NCBI GenBank assembly: GCA_046350555.1 | Contig: JAXMAF010000033.1 | Coordinates: 1 to 50,200, forward strand | DNA: 50,200 nt | Reading direction: 5' to 3' | Origin: JAXMAF01 sp046350555 | GTDB taxonomy: Bacteria; Planctomycetota; Phycisphaerae; Phycisphaerales; SM1A02 | Part shown: one piece after another, positions 28,242 through 35,859 of the stretch | How positions within the stretch are numbered: position 1 is the first letter of the stretch | How the letters are laid out: each line of letters opens with the position of its first letter | Notes under the pieces: generated by a model | Database searches by the model: none | The model's input: the letters and a program-made list of their open reading frames with translations, nothing else | Told to the model about the DNA's origin: nothing | Position numbers and translations under genes: made by a program

Positions 28242-28883
28242 ATGGACACGACGGGATCGGGACCGGCCTACACGATCCTGACGCCGCGACTGGCGCTGCG
28301 GGCCGCGTCGCCCGAACATGCCGCCAGGATCGCCGAGGCGGTCGACGCGAGCACGGAAGCACTGGCCACCTGGATGACCTGGGCGGTGGGTGCGCCGTTT
28401 CCCGTCGAGCACCACCTCGCCAACTTCCGCGGCTTCCGGGCGATGTTCGAGCGCGACGAGGCGTATCCATACGTGATCTTCGAGCGCGAGGGCGACGTCT
28501 GCGTCGGCGGCGGGGGACTGCACCGCCGGGTCGGTCCGAACGCCCTGGAGATCGGCTACTGGATCCGCAGCGATCGGACCAACCGCGGCTACGCGACCGA
28601 GGCCGCCGGCGCGCTGACGCGGATCGGCTTCGAGCTGTTCAAGGTCGAGCGCATGGAGATTCGCGTGGCGGTTGGCAACCATCGGAGCAGCGCCGTCGCG
28701 CCGAAGCTCGGGTACTTCCTCGAGGCGACGTTGCGTGAACGGATCCCGCTGCCCGCCCCGGGCGGCGGCCAGCGTCTCGGCGACGCGCAGGTCTGGACGA
28801 TGTTCGCCGACCAGTACGCGGCGAGCCCAGCGGCCGACGTGCGCGTGGAGGCGCTCGACGCGGTCGGGCGGCGAATCCTGTAG
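28242..28883 (+). CDS. RimJ/RimL-type GNAT N-acetyltransferase
   Basis: The 213-residue protein has the RimJ/RimL layout: an N-terminal LTPRLALRAASPEHAARIAEAV, a middle YVIFEREGDVCVGGGGLHRR, motif A EIGYWIRSDRTNRGYATEAAGALTRIGFE (acetyl-CoA-binding R-x-x-N-x-G-Y-A loop), and motif B RMEIRVAVGNHRSSAVAPKLGYFLEATLRERI. It uses acetyl-CoA to acetylate an amino group; N-terminal ribosomal-protein acetylation is the best-known function of the class, but the substrate here is not evident. The ATG at 28242 is four bases after the upstream stop, so it is probably in the same operon. Confidence 0.88.
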   Translation: MDTTGSGPAYTILTPRLALRAASPEHAARIAEAVDASTEALATWMTWAVGAPFPVEHHLANFRGFRAMFERDEAYPYVIFEREGDVCVGGGGLHRRVGPNALEIGYWIRSDRTNRGYATEAAGALTRIGFELFKVERMEIRVAVGNHRSSAVAPKLGYFLEATLRERIPLPAPGGGQRLGDAQVWTMFADQYAASPAADVRVEALDAVGRRIL

Positions 28884-28967
28884 GCGCATCGGCCCATGGC
28901 TGGCGACCGCTCCCTGCGGTCCGTGCTACACTCTCGACCTTCGCGGCACGCAGCAACGCGGCCATGC

Positions 28968-29039
28968 GCCACCCTAGCTCAGCGGTAGAGCGGGGCTTTC
29001 GTAAAGCCCAGGTCAGGGGTTCAAATCCCCTGGGTGGCT
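28968..29039 (+). tRNA. tRNA-Thr (anticodon CGT)
   Basis: A complete cloverleaf is visible: acceptor gccaccc pairing with gggtggc, D arm gctc-agcggta-gagc, anticodon stem gggct/agccc with loop ttcgtaa (anticodon CGT at 29000-29002, decoding ACG), variable region aggtc, and T arm aggggttcaaatcccct. The CCA end is not encoded. TACACT at 28927-28932 is a plausible -10 box. Confidence 0.97.
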
Positions 29040-29050
29040 TCCGACCCGAG

Positions 29051-29072
29051 CGCCCGCCTTCGACGGCGGGCG
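29051..29072 (+). terminator. GC hairpin just after tRNA-Thr
   Basis: cgcccgcc pairs perfectly with ggcgggcg around ttcgac, 11 bases after the tRNA. There is no T run, so this could be a processing or termination hairpin. Confidence 0.45.
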
Positions 29073-29263
29073 TCGTCGTTGGTGCGGAGCGTCCATGAGC
29101 GCTGCTGGTTCGCTCCACGGCGGCTTCGCCGCACGCTCGCCGCGGCACGACCAGACGCGATCGGGCGCGATCGGGCGCACCGGTCGAGAGCGCGGCAACG
29201 GCGCGCAGCGCGCTCGCGACACATCTCCCAACCGGACCTGCTGTATCCTTCGCGACCTTGACG

Positions 29264-29902
29264 ATGCAAGCGGATCACGGAAGCAGCGGACTCCCAAGCG
29301 CGACGCGATCGGACGCGCCGCCGCGGGGCCGGTTCGAGATCGTGCCGCTCGACCGCGACGCGCCGATGGCGGAGTACGAGGCGCTCACTGCGATGCTGCA
29401 TCGGGCCTATCGAGCGCAGGTCGAGATGGGTCTGCGGCCCCTCGCCGGCAGGCAGTCGGTCGACGTGACGCTGCGGCGCTGCCGCGCCGGCGAGACCTTC
29501 GTCGCGCGGTCCGTGAACGACGGCGCGACCGAGCCGGACGGGTCCGGTGCCGTCTCGTCGCCGCTGGGCATGATCCTCTTCGAGGAGCAGGAGGAGGCCG
29601 CCTTTCCGGCATGGTTCCTGCGGCCGGAAGTGGCCCATTTCTCGCTGCTGGCCGTCGAGCCGGCCATGCAGGGCCACGGTGTCGGCGCCGCGCTCCTGCG
29701 CGCGGTCGAGGCCCGCGCGGCGGCGCTGGGACTCCGCGAGCTTGCGCTGAGCATGGCGGAGCCGGACGCGCCACTGCTCGGCTACTACCGGCGCCGCGGC
29801 TTCCGCTTCGTGCAGCACTGGCAATGGCCCTACACGAACTACCGCAGCGCGATCCTGTCGCGCGCCGTCGGCGAGGCGCCGAAGGCTTCGCCCCGCCCGT
29901 GA
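29264..29902 (+). CDS. GNAT-family acetyltransferase
   Basis: The product is 212 residues. The body reads EALTAMLHRAYRAQVEMGLRP, TFVARSVNDG, then motif A VAHFSLLAVEPAMQGHGVGAALLRAVEARAAALGLRELALSMAEP (acetyl-CoA-binding Q-G-x-G-V-G), and motif B LLGYYRRRGFRFVQHW. This is the GCN5-related acetyltransferase fold. The start could be ATG 29264 or the in-frame TTG 29258; TATCCT at 29244-29249 sits so close that any leader is very short. It is not clearly co-transcribed with the tRNA. The substrate is unknown. Confidence 0.82.
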   Translation: MQADHGSSGLPSATRSDAPPRGRFEIVPLDRDAPMAEYEALTAMLHRAYRAQVEMGLRPLAGRQSVDVTLRRCRAGETFVARSVNDGATEPDGSGAVSSPLGMILFEEQEEAAFPAWFLRPEVAHFSLLAVEPAMQGHGVGAALLRAVEARAAALGLRELALSMAEPDAPLLGYYRRRGFRFVQHWQWPYTNYRSAILSRAVGEAPKASPRP

Positions 29903-29947
29903 CCTGGACTCCATCGCGACCGTGTCGCGCCGGATTCGACGCGGCGC

Positions 29948-30913
29948 TCATCCGCCGCGCACGGCCTCCGCCTGGCGCACCTTGTCGGCTTCGTCCTTGC
30001 GGCCGATCTTCTCGAGCGCCGCGACGAGCGCCTCGACGATCGCCTTGCGCTCGTCGGGGCTGGCGTCCGGGTCGAGCATCTGGAGGGCCATCCGGAACTG
30101 GCCGCTCCCCTGGTCGGGAAGCTGCAATTGCTGCCGCAGCTCGCCGCACGTGATCAGGGCCTTCACGTACGACGGCCGAAGCTGAAGCCGGCCGAAGAGC
30201 TCCATCGCCTTGATCGATGCGTCGTGCCCTTCCTGGAACCGGCCGAGGGATCGACAGACCTCGGCGATCGCGAGCTGGTTCATCGCGACGCCCCAATGGT
30301 CGCCGAGGGCCTCGGCCGACGCGAGGGAGCGCCGATGCATCGGCAGCGCCTCGGCGGGGGCCTCCTTCGCCTTGGCCCGGGCGTCGCGAAAGAGCCGCTG
30401 CGCCTCGCGGAAGCGATGCTGCTCCTGCGTCGACCAGCTCGCGAATCCGGCCGCGTATTCGGTGAAGATCGCCTCGCCGAACGCCTGGTTGGCGAGGTCG
30501 GCGAACTTCACGCCGGTGCGGAAGCTCCGCAGCGCCCTCGTTGGCGCGTCCGCGTCCTTCGATTGCTCGATGATCGCGAGGCCGCCTTCGAGATAGTCGT
30601 CGATGAACGGCAGCACATCGCCGGGATGGCGCCGGAACGACTGGATGATCATCGCGCTGTCGCCCGCATCGAGCATCGCCTCGAGCCGCGCACGATCGAG
30701 CGCGGGCGGCGGCTCGGATGGCGCGGGCTTGGCGTTCGACGTGGCCGCGGCGGGCGGCGGCGCCGACGGACTCGTCGTCGATGCCGGCCGGGAGGATGGT
30801 GCCGACACGGGAGGCGTCGCCTTCGGCGGCGCCGAAGCCGAGACCTGGGCTTCGACGGAGGCGCCGAGGTTCACGAGCGCGGCGAAAAGGACGACGGGAA
30901 GCAACGAGGCCAT
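29948..30913 (-). CDS. Secreted TPR-like repeat protein
   Basis: The 321-residue protein starts at ATG 30913 with cggag upstream. A signal peptide (LLPVVLFAALVNLGASVEAQ) is followed by a Pro/Ser/Ala-rich linker to about residue 70. The rest is helical with TPR-like periodicity: FADLANQAFGEAIFTEYAAGFASW, HRRSLASAEALGDHWGVAMNQLAIAEVCRSLGRFQEGHDASIKAMELFGRL, YVKALITCGELRQQLQLPDQG and ALVAALEKIGRKDEADKVRQAE. It is probably a periplasmic protein-protein interaction module. It is divergent from speA, with about 90 bases between the starts. Confidence 0.8.
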   Translation of the reverse strand: MASLLPVVLFAALVNLGASVEAQVSASAPPKATPPVSAPSSRPASTTSPSAPPPAAATSNAKPAPSEPPPALDRARLEAMLDAGDSAMIIQSFRRHPGDVLPFIDDYLEGGLAIIEQSKDADAPTRALRSFRTGVKFADLANQAFGEAIFTEYAAGFASWSTQEQHRFREAQRLFRDARAKAKEAPAEALPMHRRSLASAEALGDHWGVAMNQLAIAEVCRSLGRFQEGHDASIKAMELFGRLQLRPSYVKALITCGELRQQLQLPDQGSGQFRMALQMLDPDASPDERKAIVEALVAALEKIGRKDEADKVRQAEAVRGG

Positions 30914-31002
30914 GCGTACACTCCGTGGTTGATGCGATGGACGCGATTATGGAAGCGTCCGTTGCGCTCCGCAACACCGCGCGCAGCCCCTCCGACCACG
31001 CG

Positions 31003-33069
31003 ATGAGCACGAATACCACGCCGACAGCGGCCTCCGGGTCGCCGCCCGTCTCTTCCTCGACCATGGCGCCGACCGTCGGCGCAACCTCTCCCGCGGCGGG
31101 CGCGACGCGCGCCCGCGTCGCGGCGCGCAACGGCTTCGAGCCCGCGTGGTCGCTCGAGGACTCCGCCGAGACGTACAACGTCAACGGCTGGAGCAAGGGC
31201 TTCTTCGCGATCAACGCCAAGGGCCACATCGCGGCGCGCCCGACGCGCGACCCGAAGGCCGAGATCGACCTCTTCGAGCTCGTGCGCGGCCTCCGCGAGC
31301 GCGGCATCAAGACGCCCGTGCTGGTCGGCTTCAGCGACCTGCTCAAGCGCCGGCTCACCGACCTGCGCGACGCGTTCGACCTGGCCATCGCCGAGAATGG
31401 CTACAAGGGCGACTACCAGGCGGTCTATCCAATCAAGGTGAACCAGCAGCGGCGCGTGGTCGAGGAGGTGCGCCAATACGGCAAGGAGCTCGGATTCGGA
31501 CTGGAGGTCGGATCGAAGCCGGAGCTTCTCGCGGTGCTCGGCATGACCGCCGACTCCCCCGAGCGGCTCATCGTCTGCAACGGCTTCAAGGAGGCTCGCT
31601 ACATCGAGTTCGTCGCCCTCGCCGCGAAGCTCGGGCGCACGATCGTTCCGGTCATCGAGAACCTGATGGAGCTGCGGCTCATCGTCGAGCAGGCGGAGAA
31701 GCTGACGATCCGGCCGCGCATCGGCGTGCGCGTGAACCTCTCGACGCCCGGTGCCGGCCGCTGGCGCCACTCCAGCGGCGTGAAGGCGAAGTTCGGTCTC
31801 TCGCTCAACGAGGTGCTCGAGGTGGTCGAGTACCTGCGAGCGCGCGACATGCTCGACTGCCTGCAACTGCTCCACTGCCACATGGGCAGCCAGATCCACG
31901 ACATCCGCCAGGTCAACGCCGGCGTCAACGAGCTCGCCCGGATCTACGTCGAGCTGGCGAAGCTCGGCGCGGGCATGAAGTACCTCGACGTCGGCGGCGG
32001 ACTCGGCGTCGACTACGACGGCAGCCAGACGAACTTCGAGTTCTCGACCAACTACACGCTGCCCGAGTACGCGAGCAACATCGTCTACCGCATCATGAGC
32101 GTCTGCGACGAGGAGGGCGTGGCCCATCCGACGATCGTCACGGAGTCGGGGCGGGCGATGGTCGCGCAGAGCAGCGTGCTGATCTTCGAGGCCCTGGGCG
32201 CGAATCGCGTCGATCGCTTCACCGTTCCGCCGGAGCTCGCCCGCGAGACGATGGCGAAGGAGCTCTCCGAGGATCTGCCGCGGCCGATCCTCGACCTGCT
32301 CGAGGCCCATGGCGCGGTCAACGAGCGCCGCCTGCTCGAGTGCTACCACGATGCGCTCCAGGCCCGCGACGAGGCGATGAACCTCTTCAGCGTCGGGTAC
32401 CTCTCGCTCGAGCATCGCGCCCTCGCGGAGCGGCTCTTCTGGGCGACGTGCGCGAGGATCCGCGACAAGTGCCGGGACATGGAGAGTCCGCCCGAGGAGC
32501 TCACCGACGTCGAGAGCTCGCTGAGCGACACGTATTTCTGCAACCTCTCGATCTTCCAGTCGCTGCCCGACATCTGGGCGATCAACCAGATCTTCCCGAT
32601 GATGCCGATCCATCGGCTCGACGAGCGGCCGACGCGCCGCGCGACGCTGGCCGACTTGACCTGCGACAGCGACGGCAAGATCGACCGCTTCGTGGACGAC
32701 CGCGACATCAAGCGGACGCTCGAGCTGCACGAGATCGAGGATGGCGACGAGTACTACATCGGCGCGTTCCTCGTCGGCGCGTACCAGGAGACGCTCGGCG
32801 ACCTGCACAACCTCTTCGGCGACACCCACGTCGTGCACGTGAAGCTCGACGAGAACGGCCAGTGGTGGATCGACGAACTCGTCGAGGGCGACAGCGTGCG
32901 CGAGGTGCTTCAGTACGTGCAGTACGACGTGAACCGGCTCTCGCAGGAGATCCGGCGCGAGTGCGAGCAGGCCGTCCGGCTGGCCCGCATGACCGTGCCG
33001 GAGAGCCAGGCGCTGGTGCGCGCGTACGAGAGCGGACTGTCGGGGTACACGTACCTCGAGCGCGAGTGA
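31003..33069 (+). CDS. speA: Biosynthetic arginine decarboxylase SpeA
   Basis: SpeA decarboxylates arginine to agmatine with PLP, the entry to polyamine synthesis. The 688-residue protein matches the family in size (E. coli 658). Features are AETYNVNGWSKGFFAINAKGH near the start, YQAVYPIKVNQQ with the PLP lysine at about residue 145, EVGSKPELLAVL, LLHCHMGSQIHDI, YLDVGGGLGVDYDG (PLP phosphate loop), and CDSDGKIDRF near the C-terminus. The first ~35 residues are Thr/Ala/Pro-rich and atypical, so the true start may differ; ATG 31003 has no clear Shine-Dalgarno. The stop codon is also the first codon of a dispersed repeat. Confidence 0.95.
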   Translation: MSTNTTPTAASGSPPVSSSTMAPTVGATSPAAGATRARVAARNGFEPAWSLEDSAETYNVNGWSKGFFAINAKGHIAARPTRDPKAEIDLFELVRGLRERGIKTPVLVGFSDLLKRRLTDLRDAFDLAIAENGYKGDYQAVYPIKVNQQRRVVEEVRQYGKELGFGLEVGSKPELLAVLGMTADSPERLIVCNGFKEARYIEFVALAAKLGRTIVPVIENLMELRLIVEQAEKLTIRPRIGVRVNLSTPGAGRWRHSSGVKAKFGLSLNEVLEVVEYLRARDMLDCLQLLHCHMGSQIHDIRQVNAGVNELARIYVELAKLGAGMKYLDVGGGLGVDYDGSQTNFEFSTNYTLPEYASNIVYRIMSVCDEEGVAHPTIVTESGRAMVAQSSVLIFEALGANRVDRFTVPPELARETMAKELSEDLPRPILDLLEAHGAVNERRLLECYHDALQARDEAMNLFSVGYLSLEHRALAERLFWATCARIRDKCRDMESPPEELTDVESSLSDTYFCNLSIFQSLPDIWAINQIFPMMPIHRLDERPTRRATLADLTCDSDGKIDRFVDDRDIKRTLELHEIEDGDEYYIGAFLVGAYQETLGDLHNLFGDTHVVHVKLDENGQWWIDELVEGDSVREVLQYVQYDVNRLSQEIRRECEQAVRLARMTVPESQALVRAYESGLSGYTYLERE

Positions 33070-33213
33070 TACGGATTCCAGTAGACCTCCATGCGTTCGA
33101 CCCCTTGCCCACAGCGGCGTCTCACGGCGGAATCGGGTTGGGTGACGCGCGAGAATCAACTGGGACGCGAGTGACGCCGCCGCCCGCGCCATCGCACTGC
33201 GTGGAATCTCCGA
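33067..33213 (+). repeat. Dispersed REP-like element, copy A, beginning at the speA stop codon
   Basis: About 112 bases starting at the TGA of speA align, at roughly 85-90 % identity by eye, with the reverse complement of 48562-48673. The left end contains acggattcca and the far end contains tggaatctccg, an imperfect inverted repeat that could close the element into a stem. The shared core includes gcctcacggcgg-like and agaatcaactgggacgcg segments. No open frame is maintained with synonymous bias between copies, so a coding role is unlikely. Confidence 0.75.
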
Positions 33214-33240
33214 TCCTTCGGGGACCGCGGCCCGGACGCT

Positions 33241-33246
33241 TATGAT
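33241..33246 (+). promoter_or_regulatory. -10 box giving a probable leaderless transcript
   Basis: tatgat ends six bases before ATG 33253, which has no Shine-Dalgarno site. Transcription would start at or next to the A of the start codon. Confidence 0.5.
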
Positions 33247-33252
33247 GGGTAC

Positions 33253-33465
33253 ATGCTCGATGCACTCCGGGAGATGCTCGATCGAGAGCCCTTCGTGCCG
33301 TTCCGCATCGTGTTGACCAGCGGCGATCGGTACGACGTGACGAACCCCCACATGCTGGCGATCGGCGTGTCGACGGTCTTCTACCTCTTCCCGCGCTCCG
33401 ATCGGTCCGCGGCGCTGCGCCTCAATCAGTTCGCGGCGATCGAGACGATCGCCGAAGCGGCGTAG
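33253..33465 (+). CDS. Small conserved-looking hypothetical protein
   Basis: The product is 70 residues: MLDALREMLDREPFVPFRIVLTSGDRYDVTNPHMLAIGVSTVFYLFPRSDR, then RLNQFAAIETIAEAA. The PFxPFRIxLTSGxxYxVxNPxMxAIG pattern is one I associate with short planctomycete proteins of unknown function, probably a small beta-rich fold. A -10 box lies directly upstream and no ribosome-binding site is visible, suggesting leaderless translation. It is flanked by the dispersed element after speA and by a convergent thioredoxin-like gene. Confidence 0.75.
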   Translation: MLDALREMLDREPFVPFRIVLTSGDRYDVTNPHMLAIGVSTVFYLFPRSDRSAALRLNQFAAIETIAEAA

Positions 33466-33506
33466 GAGAAGCAGGTCCGCGTCGCTCCGCGGATGCAATT
33501 GGGCGA

Positions 33507-34124
33507 TCAATCGCCATGCTTCTCGCGCAGCCGGGCGGAGAGGCGCAGGATCCAGTTCACGCGCTCGAACTCGTCGAGCCAGTCCTGGGTGGTGGCGGCG
33601 ACCTCGTCCGCGGCCAGCGGCGCGTTCGGCACCGGACACGCGGCGCCGAGGGTCCGCTGCGCCATCGCCCGGTACCGGGAGAGCGTGCGATCGCCGAAGA
33701 CGCTCACCGGCTCGAAGTCCTCGGACATGAAGATCGCCGTCGGCACGCGCAGGCCGCCACAGATGCGGACCTGCCCGGCGAGGTCCAGGTGCTCGTCCCG
33801 GTCGAGCCAGCGCAGGTCGATCCTCGGGCCCGCCTCGGCGATGCGCTGGATGATCGGACCCTGCTGGACGCAGTCGCCGCACCAGATTCCCGAGACGACC
33901 AGGACCGGCATCGTCCGCGTGAACTGGGCGAGCAACCGCCGTTGTCCGTCCGAGAGCGAGACGTGCCGCTCGAACGAACGCCAGGCGGCGGCCCGCGACG
34001 GGTCCGTCTCGAGGTAGCGGCCGTATGGAAGGGCGAGATCGAACTTCGACCGAAGGAACGCGGCGTCGAGCCGATGGGCGGCGCCGGTCGATGAACCGGA
34101 GGTGGGGGAGTCGATGGGCGTCAT
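33507..34124 (-). CDS. Thioredoxin-like protein (CGDC active site)
   Basis: The product is 205 residues with no signal peptide. After an N-terminal helical region (FDLALPYGRYLETDPSRAAAWRSF) comes a thioredoxin fold: PVLVVSGIWCGDCVQQGPIIQRIAEA with the redox pair C-G-D-C, then RICGGLRVPTAIFMSEDFEPVSVFGDRTLSRY with the cis-Pro loop (RVPT). This matches the cytosolic thioredoxin family (PF14595-like) with W-C-x-D-C. On the minus strand TACTGT (34138-34133) lies eight bases before ATG 34124 with no Shine-Dalgarno, a leaderless arrangement. It faces a divergent secreted protein gene. Confidence 0.85.
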   Translation of the reverse strand: MTPIDSPTSGSSTGAAHRLDAAFLRSKFDLALPYGRYLETDPSRAAAWRSFERHVSLSDGQRRLLAQFTRTMPVLVVSGIWCGDCVQQGPIIQRIAEAGPRIDLRWLDRDEHLDLAGQVRICGGLRVPTAIFMSEDFEPVSVFGDRTLSRYRAMAQRTLGAACPVPNAPLAADEVAATTQDWLDEFERVNWILRLSARLREKHGD

Positions 34125-34225
34125 CGTCCGGAACAGTAGAGCCCGCGGCGCGTGGCGACCGGAGCGCCCAGCCGAAGGCGGTCGAGCGCCCCGTCCGAAT
34201 CGCTCGCGCGGCGCCCTCGCGGCGT

Positions 34226-34231
34226 TATACT
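34226..34231 (+). promoter_or_regulatory. -10 box (TATACT) upstream of the secreted hypothetical gene
   Basis: tatact at 34226-34231 could start transcription at about 34238. That is next to the in-frame ATG 34239 and 27 bases before the ATG 34266 that carries a Shine-Dalgarno site. Confidence 0.55.
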
Positions 34232-34265
34232 GGGTTCGATGCTGGGCCTTCACCCGAGGTGTTCG

Positions 34266-34901
34266 ATGCGTTCATCCCGCGCCGCCGCGATGTCGCTTCT
34301 CTGCGCGCCTCTCCTGGTCGCGGTCGCGCTCGCGGCCGTGGCGGGAACGGCGCCTGTCGCCGTCGCGGCGCCTGCGGCCCAATCGGCCTTCAGCCGCTGG
34401 ACGCTCGACTTCAAGCCCGGCGACCTCCGCCTCTACGTCGATCCGACCACGAAGAAGGCGTACTGGTACATGACATATCGCGTCGTGAACCGAACCGGCG
34501 ACGACCGCATGTGGGCGCCGCGCTTCGACCTGCTCAGCGACGACGGCCAGATCCAGCGCTCCGGCCGCGATGTTCCCAGCTCCGTCTCGCGCGACCTGCT
34601 CAAGCTGCTTGGGAATTCGCTGCTGGAGGATCAGAACCAGGTGATCGGCCAGTTGCTCCAGGGGATCGAGCACGCCAAGGACGGCCTGGTGGTCTGGCCC
34701 GCCACGAGCCCCAACGTGACCGAGCTGTCGGTCTTCGTCAGCGGGCTGAGCGGCGAGACGCAGCCGGTGAAGAACCCGGTCACCGGCGAGACCGTGGTGC
34801 TGTCGAAGACGCTCTGCCGCGACTACGCCACCCACGGCAACGCACCGCTCCAACCCGGCGTGCCGGTCGAGCTCCGCGACGAGCGATGGGTCTGGCGCTG
34901 A
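34266..34901 (+). CDS. Exported protein of unknown function
   Basis: The product is 211 residues. ATG 34266 follows gaggtg by five bases; the upstream ATG 34239, adjacent to the predicted transcription start, is an alternative that only lengthens the signal region. A signal peptide (LLVAVALAAVAGTAPVAVAA) precedes a beta-rich domain: DFKPGDLRLYVDPTTKKAYWYMTYRVVNRTGDDRMWAPRFDLLSDDG, then LLGNSLLEDQNQVIGQL, AKDGLVVWPA, VTELSVFVSGLSGETQPVKNPVTGETVVLSKTLCRDY. It could be an Ig-like periplasmic domain. I do not recognise a named family. Confidence 0.75.
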   Translation: MRSSRAAAMSLLCAPLLVAVALAAVAGTAPVAVAAPAAQSAFSRWTLDFKPGDLRLYVDPTTKKAYWYMTYRVVNRTGDDRMWAPRFDLLSDDGQIQRSGRDVPSSVSRDLLKLLGNSLLEDQNQVIGQLLQGIEHAKDGLVVWPATSPNVTELSVFVSGLSGETQPVKNPVTGETVVLSKTLCRDYATHGNAPLQPGVPVELRDERWVWR

Positions 34902-35015
34902 TCGAGCGACGCGCCGAAGGGCGGGCGGCACCCGCGCCGGCCTTCCTTCGTTCCGCACCGTGAGGCATCGACGCTCGAAGGCGACGCCAAGGCGAACGCC
35001 GGGCGTGCAACCGAT

Positions 35016-35044
35016 TTGTCCGACGTCGTGGCCGCGGCTATGCT
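35016..35044 (+). promoter_or_regulatory. Sigma-70-like promoter of rpmA
   Basis: ttgtcc at 35016-35021 and tatgct at 35039-35044 are separated by 17 bases, ahead of the GTG start of rpmA at 35089 and its ggag ribosome-binding site. Confidence 0.6.
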
Positions 35045-35088
35045 CGTCGCTTTCCCAACGGGAAAGCTTCCTCAACGGAGACTCTGTC

Positions 35089-35361
35089 GTGGCTCACAAG
35101 AAGGGACAAGGCTCGACCCGCAACGGACGCGACTCGAACGCGCAGTACCGCGGCATCAAGTTGTACGGCGGGCAGGCGGCGCAGCCGGGGTCGATCATCG
35201 TCCGGCAGTGCGGGACCAAGTTCAAGCCCGGCTACCTCGTGCAGCGCGGCGGCGACGACACGCTCTATTCGGTCGCCGAGGGAACCGTCCGTTTCCGCGG
35301 TCGATTCGTCGACATCCTGCCCAGCGATCCCTCGGTGCCGGCGTACGCGGCGATTCACTGA
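35089..35361 (+). CDS. rpmA: 50S ribosomal protein L27
   Basis: L27 reaches toward the peptidyl-transferase centre of the large subunit. The 90-residue protein reads VAHKKGQGSTRNGRDSNAQYRGIKLYGGQ, then PGSIIVRQCGTKFKPG and VRFRGRF, all typical. The GTG at 35089 is the start because L27 conserves AHKKG(x)GS directly after it and ggag is correctly spaced. No cleavable N-terminal extension is present. In many bacteria rplU precedes rpmA; here the 34902-35088 region has its own promoter and no L21 gene. obgE follows but is separated by ~500 bases containing a MITE. Confidence 0.97.
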   Translation: MAHKKGQGSTRNGRDSNAQYRGIKLYGGQAAQPGSIIVRQCGTKFKPGYLVQRGGDDTLYSVAEGTVRFRGRFVDILPSDPSVPAYAAIH

Positions 35362-35678
35362 GTGCGTCGGGCTCGTGAATCCCCCAGCGGATGGAGCGTC
35401 GGGGAACCGGGAAGCCGCGTCGCGCCGTGGTCGGCAAATCATGGACGGGCCTGGAGGATGCGCTGTCGGGCGCAACTCTTGGTTGGCCTGTGGCATAACG
35501 TGGGTCGGTTGAAGTCCTGGACGCTCAGGTGAGCGCCCAGCGGCATCGAACTGCTTGCTCGATGGCCTCGCGAGCCGACACCTTGAGCGCCCTGCGGCGG
35601 CCTCGTCGTCCACTCGCTACGGCGCAGGCGATCCCGACGGCCGATCAACCGCTCGGAGCTCACCGGATCCCTTTGAAG
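35362..35678. other. Intergenic stretch, nothing recognised
   Basis: Between the rpmA stop and the MITE there are 317 bases with no convincing open reading frame, RNA gene or strong hairpin. Confidence 0.4.
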
Positions 35679-35844
35679 CTAGTGTCCCGAGTCAGAAATT
35701 CGCGTCATATGTTCGGCCCTGATTTCGCCTGGCGGCGTCGTCGAGACTCCGCCTATCGCTGCGGATAGGCCGTTCGTCTCGACTCCTTGCCAGACAAAAT
35801 CATGTCGCGCCCATATGCCGCGAATTTCTGACTCGGGACACTAG
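35679..35844. mobile_element. 166-bp MITE with perfect 26-bp terminal inverted repeats, TA-flanked (IS630/Tc1-like ends)
   Basis: The left end ctagtgtcccgagtcagaaattcgcg (35679-35704) is an exact reverse complement of 35819-35844; allowing one mismatch the match extends to 33 bases through catatg. TA dinucleotides flank gtgtcccgag on both sides, as expected for elements moved by IS630/mariner-type transposases. The interior contains nested dyads, gtcgagac…gtctcgac enclosing cctatc-gctgcg-gataggc, so the whole element can fold into one long hairpin. There is no coding capacity. It ends 15 bases before the obgE start. Confidence 0.88.
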
Positions 35845-35859
35845 CCGTCCGCACCGAAC

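Noticed and set aside
33067..33180. A short conserved peptide encoded by the dispersed repeat (IRIPVDLHAFDP-like)
   Set aside because: Between the two copies replacement differences outnumber silent ones and no start codon or ribosome-binding site is shared, so coding constraint is not supported.
30871..33882. A ~1000-codon minus-strand open frame opposite speA
   Set aside because: It mirrors the real arginine decarboxylase and shows no family motifs; long antisense frames are common at this GC content.
35500..35768. Small plus-strand open frame overlapping the left end of the MITE
   Set aside because: It crosses the terminal inverted repeat and has no Shine-Dalgarno or recognisable protein sequence.
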